From the NCBI RefSeq assembly GCF_028283685.1, contig NZ_JAPWKF010000007.1, positions 868,001 through 932,000 of the forward strand: a DNA stretch of 64,000 nucleotides, written 5' to 3'. Shown in pieces: positions 19,384 to 27,485 of the stretch. Made by a program: the position numbers and the translations under genes. This stretch comes from Edaphobacter sp. Its GTDB lineage: Bacteria; Acidobacteriota; Terriglobia; Terriglobales; Acidobacteriaceae. The notes under the pieces are model-generated. The model did no database searches. It saw only the letters and a list, made by a program, of their open reading frames with translations, and was not told the DNA's origin. The number at the start of each line of letters is the position of its first letter. Position 1 is the first letter of the stretch.

Positions 19384-20495
19384 TCCGTCGTATCCAGCGC
19401 ACACTGCGCCTCAACGTACCGCGACATGCCGCCTTCCCTTACATGCCGGACAACGTCCTCTGGGAGGAGACGGCGCGATATAACGATCTTTCCCGCACAG
19501 ACCGCATGCGCCTCAGCCATGATGGCGAGTGCAATCGCTTCAGGCCCGTCACCGCCCAGGTCGAGCCCCACAGGCGCCCAGACACGGTCGCAGCACTCCT
19601 CCAGCGAGCAGCCCGTCAACTGTGCCGCCTCGCTCACCAACAGAGAGCTGCGGTGCCGCGCTCCCAGCATACCGAGATATCGAGGGTGTCGCGGAAGGAC
19701 TGCCGCCAGCAACGCCCGATCCTGCTCATAGCTGTGGGTCATAATGACCACCGCATCCGAGGGCTGCACGTTAAGCGCATCGGCCGCAGCATCCCCGGTT
19801 GCAACAATTACGCGATATGCGCCAGGAAAACGCTCCGCGCGGGCAAGCTGGGACCGGCCATCCGCGATCATGACGCTCCAGCCCATCATTGCGGCCAGAG
19901 ATACCAGCGGCTTCGCATCGTCGCCTGCGCCAAAGATCAGCAGCCGCTGCGGCGACATCAGGCGCTCGACGAAACGCCCCTCATACTCTTCCCCCGGGAT
20001 CAGCTCATGGGCGCAGGCAAGCTTCTTCTCCGCCAGTCCCTCACTCGCAAAGATCGTCCGTCCGCTCGCGTCGACGATCACGCGACGCAGCGACCGCCCG
20101 TCGCCCGGAAGCCAGGTCACAACCGTCGAGGGTTCTCCTGCAAGCGACCGCTCTATCGCAGCGAGCAGCGCCTGCCCTTCCGGTGACTCCACCGGCTCCA
20201 GCAGAAGGTCGACGACACCACCGCATCCCAACCCGAACGGCACATCGACCGCATCCTCAAACATGGTGGAGTATTGCTCCACGACAGCGCCATCACGGAC
20301 CTTCCAGTCAGCACGGCGTACGACCTCTGCCTCAAGGCATCCGCCGCTTATCGTGCCCGCGTACAGGCCCTCGCCGCTTAGCAGCAGGCGCGCACCGGGC
20401 CTGCGATAGCTCGAGCCCTCCACCCGTACGACCGTGATCAGAACGCGCGCACCGCCGCGTCGCCATACTTCAACGATCTGGCGCTGCTCTGTCAT
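19380..20495 (-). CDS. xdhC: XdhC/CoxI family molybdoenzyme maturation protein
   Basis: 371-residue protein. The N-terminal XdhC-CoxI domain has ARVLITVVRVEGSSYRRPGA and AGTISGGCLEAEVV. The C-terminal Rossmann-like XdhC_C domain has LLIFGAGDDAKPLVSLAAMM, VVIMTHSYEQDRALL and YLGMLGARHRSSLL. XdhC binds Mo cofactor and hands it, sulfurated, to xanthine dehydrogenase-like enzymes. It follows cysH by 43 bases on the same strand and overlaps mocA by 4 bases. The link to the sulfate-assimilation genes may be transcriptional read-through or a shared need for sulfur. Confidence 0.9.
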   Translation of the reverse strand: MTEQRQIVEVWRRGGARVLITVVRVEGSSYRRPGARLLLSGEGLYAGTISGGCLEAEVVRRADWKVRDGAVVEQYSTMFEDAVDVPFGLGCGGVVDLLLEPVESPEGQALLAAIERSLAGEPSTVVTWLPGDGRSLRRVIVDASGRTIFASEGLAEKKLACAHELIPGEEYEGRFVERLMSPQRLLIFGAGDDAKPLVSLAAMMGWSVMIADGRSQLARAERFPGAYRVIVATGDAAADALNVQPSDAVVIMTHSYEQDRALLAAVLPRHPRYLGMLGARHRSSLLVSEAAQLTGCSLEECCDRVWAPVGLDLGGDGPEAIALAIMAEAHAVCAGKIVISRRLLPEDVVRHVREGGMSRYVEAQCALDTTE

Positions 20496-20538
20496 GAAAA
20501 AAGCTTAGTCCCTGACGGCATCTGCCGCTACTGGCAGA

Positions 20539-21234
20539 TCAGCCCTTTTCCGAGAAGGTATGGATACCGCACTCCAGCTTCTTGCCGCCCCACCGTCCGC
20601 TGCGGGCATCCGCGCCAGCCTCGGGAATCGCCGTGCACGGCTCGCAACCGATGCTCGTATAACCGCGCGCATACAGTTCGAGTTCAGGGATTCCTGCCTG
20701 AGCGGCATACGCTGTGACCCGATCCCAGTCCCAGTCGGCCAGGATGCTGATCTTCTTCAGCATCTTGCCTGTCGGCGTCTTGTGATCCTCGACCTTCTTC
20801 AGGTTCGCGCGCGTCGGCGACTGCTCCCGCCGCAGGCCCGTGAACCACCAGTCGTAAGGCTCCAACGAACGCATCAGAGGCTCTACCTTGCGGGCCTGGC
20901 AGCATGCTGTCGGGTTCACGATATTCAGAATGCCGAACTGTCCCTCGAACTCCTTCACCGTCGTCGTCGGCAGGGCATTGACCAGGTTCAGTCCCCACTC
21001 CGCCGTCATGCGATCGCGATACGCAATCAGTTCAGGAAAGTGATAGCCCGTCTCGAGGAAGATCACCGGAACATCCTTCAGATGATGCCGCAGCATGTGC
21101 AGCACCACCATGTCCTCGGTCTGAAAGCTTGAGGTCAGGCACACCGATCCGGGAGCGGCATCGCGCACAATCTCCCCGACCAGCTCCTCCGCCGTCAGCG
21201 TCTCATAATCAATTGGCGTATCGATCAAGCTCAC
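20539..21234 (-). CDS. cysH: phosphoadenylyl/adenylyl-sulfate reductase (iron-sulfur APS reductase type)
   Basis: Cytoplasmic reductase giving sulfite from activated sulfate, using thioredoxin. PP-loop segment SSFQTEDMVVLHML is near residue 36. Two cysteine pairs, CC at 111-112 and CxxC at 197-200 (GCEPC), are the [4Fe-4S] ligands typical of APS reductases, and the catalytic Cys is in ECGIH (222). This cluster type normally marks use of APS rather than PAPS, which fits the absence of a working APS kinase in the neighbouring cysN. It overlaps cysN by 4 bases. Confidence 0.93.
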   Translation of the reverse strand: MSLIDTPIDYETLTAEELVGEIVRDAAPGSVCLTSSFQTEDMVVLHMLRHHLKDVPVIFLETGYHFPELIAYRDRMTAEWGLNLVNALPTTTVKEFEGQFGILNIVNPTACCQARKVEPLMRSLEPYDWWFTGLRREQSPTRANLKKVEDHKTPTGKMLKKISILADWDWDRVTAYAAQAGIPELELYARGYTSIGCEPCTAIPEAGADARSGRWGGKKLECGIHTFSEKG

Positions 21235-22889
21235 TGCACACCCCCTGCAATCTCCAGCACCTTTTCGTCATCGAGCTCATCGCCGCGCAGAACGCCGCGC
21301 TGCGTAAAGCCACTCACTGCATGAACCAGCCCGTCGACTGCGTCCGAGGCCAGTGCACGTGACGTAATCGCCGTCACTCCCGCAAGGTCCAGAGCACGAA
21401 TCACGGCAACCAGCGACTCCTCCGGAATCAAGTCATCGTCGATCACGACTGCGCGATACCCGTGCGCCTCCATCTGCTCCCGCAGACGTTCTGCAATCGC
21501 AGGCCGACCTGGCAGAAGCACCAACGCTGGCGCTCCGTTTGCCGTATCGTCCAGCGCCTTGGAAGCGCCAGTGATCATCGCCGCTCCCACCGTTGCGTTG
21601 GTGAGACTGTCGATCAGGATCATCGACCCCGTCGTCCGGCTCTCCTCATACGGATCGAAGAACAGCGGAAGATTCGTCTCCAGCTCAATCTCCGCGATCT
21701 CGTTCATCGCCAACTGGCGCGTCGCTCCGTGCTCCAGAGTCGCCACATCCACGCGATAACGAATCGCCTTCACGGTCGCTCGTACCGTCCGCGTCGTGTG
21801 CTTGGCGATATAGGTGCGGCCTACGACGAGAGGCTCCTCATGCATCCACACCACCATCGCGCGTACATGACGCGAGGCCTGTGGCAGATTGCCTTCCTCC
21901 TCAGCCGAAGCGGCAACCAGCATCTCGCCGCGGCTCAGGTCGATCTCGTCCTCCAGCTCAACCGTCACGCTCTGCGGATACGCTGCAACCGGAAGATCGC
22001 CGTCCCAGGTCACGATGCGGCTCACCGTCGTCTCGCGCCCCGAAGGTAGAGCGCGAACCCGCTCGCCTGCGCGCAGCACACCACGCGCTACTTGACCGGC
22101 AAAGCCACGGAAGCTCGCATCCGGGCGCTGCACCAACTGCACCGGAAAGCGCAGCGGACCCAGCGGCTCGTTCATCAGCAGCGGCACCGTCTCCAGAAAC
22201 TCCAACAGCGTCGGGCCGTCATACCAGGTCATGTTTGTGCTGGGAGTGACCACGTTGTCACCCTCCAGCGCGCTCACCGGAATCGTCGTCACGCTCTTCA
22301 GGCCAAGCCTGGAGGCCAGCTCAACAAACTCCGCACGAATCGCCTGGAACGTCTCCTGCGAGTAACCGACGATGTCCATCTTGTTCACCGCCGCCACTAC
22401 ATGCGGAATCCCCAGCAGCGAAGCGATGTACGTGTGGCGCCGCGACTGCGGCAACAGCTTGCCCTCGCGCAGAAACGCCTTCGCGTCGATCAGCACCACG
22501 GCTACATCCGCCGTTGAAGCTCCCGTCGCCATGTTGCGCGTGTACTGCTCATGCCCCGGCGTATCCGCGATGATGAACTTGCGCCGCGACGTCGAGAAGT
22601 AGCGGTAGGCCACATCGATCGTGATGCCCTGCTCGCGCTCCGCCTTCAGGCCGTCGGTCAATAGCGAAAAGTCCACGTGCCCGTTGGCCGCGCGGTTGAC
22701 GCGGCTCTTCTTCACAGCCGCCAGCTGGTCTTCGTAGACGCTCTTGGTGTCGTGCAGCAATCTGCCGATCAGCGTGCTCTTGCCGTCGTCCACGCTGCCC
22801 GCCGTCGTAAAGCGCAGCAACTCCTGCCCAAGATGCGCGTCCAGAAAATCCTGAAACTCTCGTTCGGTATGCAAAAGATCGTTCGCCAT
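21231..22889 (-). CDS. cysN: sulfate adenylyltransferase subunit 1 with a degenerate APS-kinase-like C-terminal domain
   Basis: GTPase subunit of ATP sulfurylase, which drives APS formation together with CysD. Residues 1-420 are standard CysN: P-loop GSVDDGKST (31-39), IADTPGHEQY, AVNKMDIVGY, two beta-barrel domains. Residues about 425-552 form a domain with the outline of the CysC APS kinase found in CysNC fusions, but the kinase P-loop position reads VLLPGRPAIA (457-466), without GxxGxGKS/T. The DGD-like region reads VVIDDDLIPEESL. Kinase activity should therefore be absent. The gene abuts cysD and overlaps cysH, forming a cysDNH operon. Confidence 0.92.
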   Translation of the reverse strand: MANDLLHTEREFQDFLDAHLGQELLRFTTAGSVDDGKSTLIGRLLHDTKSVYEDQLAAVKKSRVNRAANGHVDFSLLTDGLKAEREQGITIDVAYRYFSTSRRKFIIADTPGHEQYTRNMATGASTADVAVVLIDAKAFLREGKLLPQSRRHTYIASLLGIPHVVAAVNKMDIVGYSQETFQAIRAEFVELASRLGLKSVTTIPVSALEGDNVVTPSTNMTWYDGPTLLEFLETVPLLMNEPLGPLRFPVQLVQRPDASFRGFAGQVARGVLRAGERVRALPSGRETTVSRIVTWDGDLPVAAYPQSVTVELEDEIDLSRGEMLVAASAEEEGNLPQASRHVRAMVVWMHEEPLVVGRTYIAKHTTRTVRATVKAIRYRVDVATLEHGATRQLAMNEIAEIELETNLPLFFDPYEESRTTGSMILIDSLTNATVGAAMITGASKALDDTANGAPALVLLPGRPAIAERLREQMEAHGYRAVVIDDDLIPEESLVAVIRALDLAGVTAITSRALASDAVDGLVHAVSGFTQRGVLRGDELDDEKVLEIAGGVQ

Positions 22890-23831
22890 TTAGAAGTAGC
22901 CCTCCCGCTTCTTTACTTCCATCGAACCCTCTTCATCATGGTCGATGGCGCGGTTTTCACGCTCGCTGCGGCGGAACGTCAGCAGCTCTTCGATAATCTT
23001 CGGCAGCGTATCCGCTTCGCTGCGCATCGCACCCGTGCATGGCAAACAGCCTAGCGACCGCATACGGACCTTCTCTGTCCGAATCTCTTCGCCCGGCAGC
23101 AGCTTCATGCCATCGTGATACAGAGTCATCTGTCCACCGCGCACGATCAGCGGACGTTCCTGCGCAAAGTACAGCGGCACAATCGGAATCTTTTCGGCGT
23201 ACAGGTACAGCCAGATATCCAGCTCCGTCCAGTTCGACAACGGGAAGACCCGGATGCTCTCGCCCTTACGCAGGCGCGAGTTATACAGGCTCCACAACTC
23301 TGGCCGCTGGTTCTTCGGGTCCCACTGCCCTGCGCTGTCGCGGAAGCTGTACACGCGCTCCTTGGCGCGGCTCTTCTCCTCGTCGCGGCGCGCACCGCCA
23401 AAGGCAGCATCGAAGCCGCCCTCGGCCAGGCCATCCAGCAGGCTGCGCGTCTTCAGCAGGCCGCAGCAGTTCTGCGTGCCCAGGGTATAAGGATTCGCTC
23501 CCGCAGCGATCGCCTCTTCGTTGCGATGCACGATCAGCTCCGCGCCAATCTCTTTCGTATACGCGTCACGAAACGAGATCATCTCCGGGAACTTGTAGCT
23601 GGTATCGACATGCAGCAGCGGGAATGGAATCTTCCCGGGGTAGAACGCCTTCTGCGCCAGCCGCAGCATCACGCTCGAGTCCTTGCCGATTGAGTACAGC
23701 ATCACCGGCCGCGCAAACTCGGCGACCGCTTCGCGCATGATGGCAATGCTCTCAGCCTCAAGTGCCTGGAGATGGTTCAATCGTTTTGGAGTAAGAAGAG
23801 TAGTCGCGTCGTCGGCGATAGCGGAGCTCAT
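22890..23831 (-). CDS. cysD: sulfate adenylyltransferase subunit 2
   Basis: Catalytic subunit of ATP sulfurylase, 313 residues. The PP-loop ATP pyrophosphatase motif [11 protein letters not shown] is near residue 46, and the family marks [44 protein letters not shown] and [10 protein letters not shown] are present. It makes adenosine-5'-phosphosulfate with CysN. The start ATG is preceded by AGAGG about 13 bases upstream. First gene of the cysDNH unit, with a leader of about 180 bases from the predicted promoter. Confidence 0.96.
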   Translation of the reverse strand: MSSAIADDATTLLTPKRLNHLQALEAESIAIMREAVAEFARPVMLYSIGKDSSVMLRLAQKAFYPGKIPFPLLHVDTSYKFPEMISFRDAYTKEIGAELIVHRNEEAIAAGANPYTLGTQNCCGLLKTRSLLDGLAEGGFDAAFGGARRDEEKSRAKERVYSFRDSAGQWDPKNQRPELWSLYNSRLRKGESIRVFPLSNWTELDIWLYLYAEKIPIVPLYFAQERPLIVRGGQMTLYHDGMKLLPGEEIRTEKVRMRSLGCLPCTGAMRSEADTLPKIIEELLTFRRSERENRAIDHDEEGSMEVKKREGYF

Positions 23832-24017
23832 ATAGATTCTTTGACCTCTGAAGCCTCTGAACGACAGATGCGAGTCGCAGACACTTCATATCGGGGTGAA
23901 ACGTTATGGGTGGGAGAGAATGGAGATCGCGGCCTACCGGCAACAGCGCATACACGGACACGAGATGCTCCGGCAACAACAACACGCGCGCATAGCGATC
24001 AAAACCATACTGCTTAA

Positions 24018-24046
24018 AGTATAGTTCCCTCATCACATGCCAGCAA
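24018..24046 (-). promoter_or_regulatory. predicted promoter of the cysDNH operon
   Basis: On the minus strand TTGCTG (24041-24046) and TATACT (24018-24023) are 17 bases apart. The start point would be near 24011, leaving a long untranslated leader before cysD. An imperfect dyad ATACT-GCTTAA-AGTAT overlaps the -10 region. The 23832-24174 interval otherwise holds no convincing gene. Confidence 0.4.
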
Positions 24047-24174
24047 CATATCTGCTAAACTAAGTCAGTCGGAAAAAGCGCTCCAGCAGGCGAGCCTCCG
24101 GTGAGTCCCGAACTCATTCCGGAAGCCCCTGAGCAGCAAGGATCGCCACCCTTACCGTCACCCACACAATGAGT

Positions 24175-24252
<78 letters not shown>

Positions 24253-24305
24253 TCAATGACTTACGTGATTTCTCTCTTATCTCAGCAGTCCTGTGGAGAG
24301 ATTTC

Positions 24306-25154
24306 ATGGAAGCTCGATTCGAACAGTTCATTCGCGAACGTAAATACCTTCATAACGTCTCACCCCGAACAATCGAGTGGTATCAAGATAGCCTGAAGTG
24401 GCTTCCCTGCCCGTCCCCATCTCAGGACCAGCTCATAGAAATCGTGGTCAAGATGCGCGAGCGTGGTCGAAAAGCCACCGGCTGCAACGCCACGATAAGA
24501 GCGATCAACGCCTATCTCCATTGGAACAGCGCGGAGAAACGGAAGTCCGGGGCCGGATGCACCCATCCACGTCTGTCCGAACTAAAGGAACCCAAAGAGG
24601 TCTTCCCCACGTTCACCGAGGCCCAGGTGAAACGGCTACTCGCCGCCAAACCGAAGGGGAAGTTCCAACGTCGGACTCATCTGCTGGTGTTGTTTCTCAT
24701 GGACACGGGATGCAGGATAGGAGAAGCCCTCGAAGTTCGTGTCAGTGACATCGACTTCGATAACCTCTTAGTGACACTGGACGGCAAGGGGCAGAAGCAA
24801 CGCCTCGTTCCTTTCAGCTTCGAGTTGCGCCGAGTGCTGTTCATGTATTGCAAAGAATCGCCTGCCGAGGCCCTGATCTTTGCGACCTGCAATAGAACGG
24901 CGCTAGGACGCCGAGATGTACTCCGGGACGTGAAGCTCCATTGCGAGCGTAATGGGGTCAAACCGCCAGTCCGCACCCTACACGCCTTCCGGCATACGTT
25001 CGCGGTGAACTATCTCCGCCGTGGCGGCTCCGTGTTCCATTTGCAAAAGGTACTTGGGCACAGCTCATTGGAGATGACACGCCGATATGCCAATCTCGTA
25101 ACGACCGATCTACAGGCCGTCCATGAGCGCATAAGCCTGCTTTCAAAAGCGTAG
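24306..25154 (+). CDS. int: tyrosine recombinase / phage-type integrase
   Basis: 282-residue site-specific recombinase. The N-terminal SAM-like/core-binding domain (about 1-95) includes NVSPRTIEWYQDSLKWL. The catalytic domain carries the expected residues: Arg in TGCRIGEALEV, Lys in GKGQKQR, HxxR in LHAFRHTFAVNYL, His in LGHSSLEMT and nucleophile Tyr in RRYANL. GGAGAG six bases before the ATG supports the start. It lies 55 bases from attL and reads away from the tRNA, the usual arrangement for an element integrating at a tRNA 3' end. The length is XerC/D-like rather than the about 400 residues of P4-type integrases. Confidence 0.95.
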   Translation: MEARFEQFIRERKYLHNVSPRTIEWYQDSLKWLPCPSPSQDQLIEIVVKMRERGRKATGCNATIRAINAYLHWNSAEKRKSGAGCTHPRLSELKEPKEVFPTFTEAQVKRLLAAKPKGKFQRRTHLLVLFLMDTGCRIGEALEVRVSDIDFDNLLVTLDGKGQKQRLVPFSFELRRVLFMYCKESPAEALIFATCNRTALGRRDVLRDVKLHCERNGVKPPVRTLHAFRHTFAVNYLRRGGSVFHLQKVLGHSSLEMTRRYANLVTTDLQAVHERISLLSKA

Positions 25155-25231
25155 CTGGGGGTATAGCCAGGGTGTCTAGCGGTCGCACTACGGGCCCCTA
25201 AAAGCTCGCCAGCGAGGTATTGTACAGCATG

Positions 25232-25300
25232 TGTGGATATATTTAGGGTCGCTGTGGATATCACATGCCGCCGGATTTCCCGCCGGATTTCCACAGCGAC
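25232..25300. repeat. DnaA-box-like repeats within an 11-bp inverted repeat
   Basis: TGTGGATAT occurs at 25232-25240 and 25253-25261 (one mismatch to the DnaA box complement TGTGGATAA). ATTTCCACA, a further near match in the opposite sense, follows at 25287-25295. GTCGCTGTGGA (25248-25258) and its exact complement (25290-25300) frame a tandem direct repeat CCGCCGGATTTCC. Candidate origin or integrase arm-site region. Confidence 0.4.
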
Positions 25301-25312
25301 AGAGGTAATAGA

Positions 25313-25441
25313 ATGAGGGGTATGCACTTCTACAGAAGAAGGCGAAGTGCAATCGGTGTGCAGGACAACCGACTGCACGTCAAACAACCAGAAGGAAACG
25401 CCTGCGCCCTAGTAAAGTTCAGGCGATCCGGTTCCTGCTAA
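25313..25441 (+). CDS. possible 42-residue basic protein, or structured small RNA
   Basis: ATG with AGAGG eight bases upstream opens a 42-codon frame rich in Arg (MHFYRRRRSAIG, KFRRSGSC). The same stretch also shows three short hairpins: TGCACTTC/GAAGTGCA, GTGCAG/CTGCAC and CGCCTG/CAGGCG. It is followed at once by an intrinsic terminator. It is therefore either a small DNA- or RNA-binding protein gene or a non-coding RNA. No family is recognised. Confidence 0.3.
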   Translation: MRGMHFYRRRRSAIGVQDNRLHVKQPEGNACALVKFRRSGSC

Positions 25442-25453
25442 TGCACCACAACC

Positions 25454-25486
25454 GCCTACCTCGGTAATTAACGGGGTAGGCTTTTT
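25454..25486 (+). terminator. rho-independent terminator
   Basis: Stem GCCTACC (25454-25460) and GGTAGGC (25475-25481) with a 14-base loop, followed by TTTTTATT. It would end transcripts from the integrase or from the small transcript upstream of it. Confidence 0.7.
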
Positions 25487-25543
25487 ATTGCTCTAGCGTA
25501 CGAAGTATCAACTAAGCAACATTACATCGATCATACAACGATT

Positions 25544-25559
25544 AGTTCCACGTGGAACA
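25544..25559. promoter_or_regulatory. parS-like palindrome
   Basis: Contains the perfect 14-bp palindrome GTTCCACGTGGAAC (25545-25558) followed by A. It matches chromosomal parS, the ParB/Spo0J binding site (consensus TGTTNCACGTGNAACA), except for A in place of the first T. The same CC/GG variant of the core is used by Pseudomonas. No parA or parB gene is in the element, so it would have to use host ParB, if functional. Confidence 0.5.
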
Positions 25560-25571
25560 AGATTGTAATGA

Positions 25572-25631
25572 GCGGAAGGTTGCAAAACGTTGCCCATAGC
25601 GAGTCAACGTAGCGACGCACCAACCTTCCGC
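25572..25631. repeat. 11-bp inverted repeat in the element core
   Basis: GCGGAAGGTTG (25572-25582) and its exact complement CAACCTTCCGC (25621-25631), 38 bases apart, just downstream of the parS-like site. A second small pair, AAACGTTGC and GCAACGTTT, overlaps and extends this region. Function unknown. Confidence 0.6.
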
Positions 25632-26017
25632 AACCATCAACTAACTTTATCGGTCAGCAACGTTTCAGGTGTTCGACGTGGTGTAGCGCGGCGCGAGCGC
25701 CGAGGTGTCTTTACCCTTCTAAGTCGCCGCGTATCAATGCAACTTGGCGGGGCGGTCGAAATCTTCGTCACGAGGACCTAAAGCCCACCGTAGCAGCCAA
25801 ATTTATACCAACCAAATATATACTAAATATCATATTAGCCGCTAAAATATTCCATTTTTTGTAAATTATTCGTGTATGTAAGTTTGTGAGTGGCGGAGGG
25901 CTTTTTTCGGGCGCTCCTAGAGATTTGACCCACCCTCGCCTATCTCATTGCCATGCAATGCTTTATAAGCTCCAGCGCTTCGGTGTTCGCACCACGACTG
26001 CGAGGACCTAGAGGCTT

Positions 26018-26047
26018 CGATGAGTGTAGAGGCGCGTACACTCATCG
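26018..26047. repeat. 11-bp perfect inverted repeat with a further direct copy at 26106
   Basis: CGATGAGTGTA (26018-26028) and TACACTCATCG (26037-26047) around GAGGCGCG. The half-site CGTACACTCA recurs at 26106-26115. Three copies of TACACTCA, one inverted, next to the ATPase gene suggest iterons or a regulator site. It lies too far from a T run to be an intrinsic terminator. Confidence 0.55.
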
Positions 26048-26154
26048 ACCGTATCTACTTGATTCTATTGAGTGCTTTTGAGCGGCCTCCTATATATACA
26101 GAAAACGTACACTCACGGGATAGAACTAAAGTTTCTATTCCCTGTGTGTTTGTG

Positions 26155-27216
26155 TCACGGTAAAGCACCTTCTACGACGGATACACCGCTCGCGCTACTT
26201 CGCCGCACCTTGGCTGCCTCCCGCTTTATCCAGTCAATTTCGAATCCGCACCCCGCGTCTAGGAGGCGCAAGCGCAAGTCTTTATTCGACTCTGTGGGCG
26301 CGTACCGCTGAAGAATAGCGATGGCCTTTTCCCGTTTCGTTGACACATCAGCCGACGAACTCTCTTTGTAGTGCAGAAAGAAGTTGTCCTCGTTACCCGA
26401 TGGCGACAACTTGAAGCCCTCGGCCTGAAAGTCCCGCTGCTTTAGGCATACGACCTTGGAGTCCGATACATGCGGTTTGTCGAAGTCATCCAGGGTACAG
26501 CCCCAACACGACGTCAGAAATGCTCCGAAGTCACCCGACCCGCGCCCACTCTCCAACGTTAACGCACGAGGCTTGCCGTCGCTCTGTGAGCTTTTTCCAG
26601 CATGGTGCAACAGCAGGACCGAACGCACGCCATCCCGGATGAGTGAATGGCACATATCGCCGAAGATCTTCATAGCTTCCGAGCTGTTCTCGTCTCCGCT
26701 GAAAAAGCGCACCATCGTATCCAACACGAGAACTGCGCCTTTTGCGGCCTCGCGTAAAGTCGGATTGTCTAGCGACACAGGCTCGCTGTTCATGGTGCGA
26801 ACGAACAACGTTTTGCCGACGTACTTATCCAGCCCCATCTTCCGCAGCCGCTTTGCAAACGATAGCCGCCCTGTCTCGGGACATAGATAGACGACACGCT
26901 CGGGCTTCCGAGTCACGCCGAATTTTCCGAATAAAGGCTCTCCGGTCAGCAGAGCATGGACGATGTTCAGCGTCACGATGGATTTTCGCGAACGGACAGG
27001 GCCGACGATGCCAACGACGGACTCCTCTTGGAGAAAGCGGTCGATGAGAAATACCGGCTCCGGTGCGTTAGCAATGTCGGCCTGGGTGTCGAAAAGCTCC
27101 CGCCACTCGGAGGCAGTTGGGCCGTGAGATATCACAGCTCGCAGATCGTGGGGCCTCGGGTTCTTCGGGAAGGCTCCCGGAATGGTTGGTGCGATTTGTC
27201 TCTCTTGATCGTTCAT
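26155..27216 (-). CDS. RepA/AAA_25-type ATPase (putative replicative helicase of the element)
   Basis: 353-residue RecA-fold ATPase. EESVVGIVGPVRSRKSIVTL contains a Walker A with RKS where GKS/T is usual. VVYLCPETGRLSFAKRL follows, then Walker B GAVLVLDTMVRFFSGDEN and SVLLLHHAGKSS. These strings match the AAA_25/RSF1010 RepA family of hexameric DNA helicases, common on small plasmids and satellite elements. The start is the ATG of MNDQERQ: AGAGG stands 7 bases upstream and the ATG overlaps the previous stop (ATGA). The C-terminal about 60 residues (KAIAILQRYAPTESNKDLRL) look like a winged-helix tail. Last gene of a coupled three-gene run. The altered P-loop may lower ATPase activity or be a lineage trait. 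Confidence 0.75.
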   Translation of the reverse strand: MNDQERQIAPTIPGAFPKNPRPHDLRAVISHGPTASEWRELFDTQADIANAPEPVFLIDRFLQEESVVGIVGPVRSRKSIVTLNIVHALLTGEPLFGKFGVTRKPERVVYLCPETGRLSFAKRLRKMGLDKYVGKTLFVRTMNSEPVSLDNPTLREAAKGAVLVLDTMVRFFSGDENSSEAMKIFGDMCHSLIRDGVRSVLLLHHAGKSSQSDGKPRALTLESGRGSGDFGAFLTSCWGCTLDDFDKPHVSDSKVVCLKQRDFQAEGFKLSPSGNEDNFFLHYKESSSADVSTKREKAIAILQRYAPTESNKDLRLRLLDAGCGFEIDWIKREAAKVRRSSASGVSVVEGALP

Positions 27217-27485
27217 CGTAAAACCTCTTCTATGTGCCAACGGCTCATCCATCCATACGGGGGTTTAGAGGAAACGACATGATCCCATCCGCCCTGAAAT
27301 GACTTCTCGGCGAATAGCGGCATGTACTTTTCACTCCGACAAAGAACCTTCTCGGCGCACTCGCGGCATACGGATCGCTCTTGCCTATTCGCTATTTTGT
27401 GTACGTATTCTGGCGTTTTGCCGCATTCGCAGGCTTCCGGTCGGCCGCTAACGCAACCGACGTATCTGTAGCTGTAGCCCTTCAT
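27213..27485 (-). CDS. small cysteine-rich (zinc-binding?) protein of the element
   Basis: 90 residues with two cysteine groups (EACECGKTPEYV and SVCRECAEKVLC), a spacing consistent with a zinc ribbon. No family recognised. The start ATG overlaps the stop of the upstream gene (ATGA) and has GAGAGGG upstream. Its own stop overlaps the ATPase start the same way. Both overlaps point to a fixed-ratio module with the ATPase; a DNA-binding accessory role is inference. Confidence 0.65.
   Translation of the reverse strand: MKGYSYRYVGCVSGRPEACECGKTPEYVHKIANRQERSVCRECAEKVLCRSEKYMPLFAEKSFQGGWDHVVSSKPPYGWMSRWHIEEVLR

Larger units (their letters stand above)
25155..26154. other. 1-kb non-coding core of the integrative element
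   Basis: No convincing gene longer than about 45 codons on either strand. It holds DnaA-box-like repeats, a possible 42-codon ORF or structured RNA ending in an intrinsic terminator, a parS-like palindrome, several inverted repeats and an AT-rich stretch around 25800-25870 (runs such as AAATATATACTAAATATC and CCATTTTTTGTAAATTATT). This mix is what a replication origin and partition region would contain. No direct evidence of origin function exists in sequence alone. Confidence 0.5.

Noticed and set aside
23758..24036. 92-codon minus-strand frame upstream of cysD
   Set aside because: Overlaps the cysD start by 74 bases, covers the predicted promoter and leader, and has no family features.
25010..25387. 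125-codon minus-strand frame over the integrase end and the non-coding core
   Set aside because: Overlaps the integrase catalytic region in antisense and has no recognisable domain.
25155..26154. CRISPR array or retron in the element core
   Set aside because: No regularly spaced repeats, no cas genes and no reverse transcriptase.
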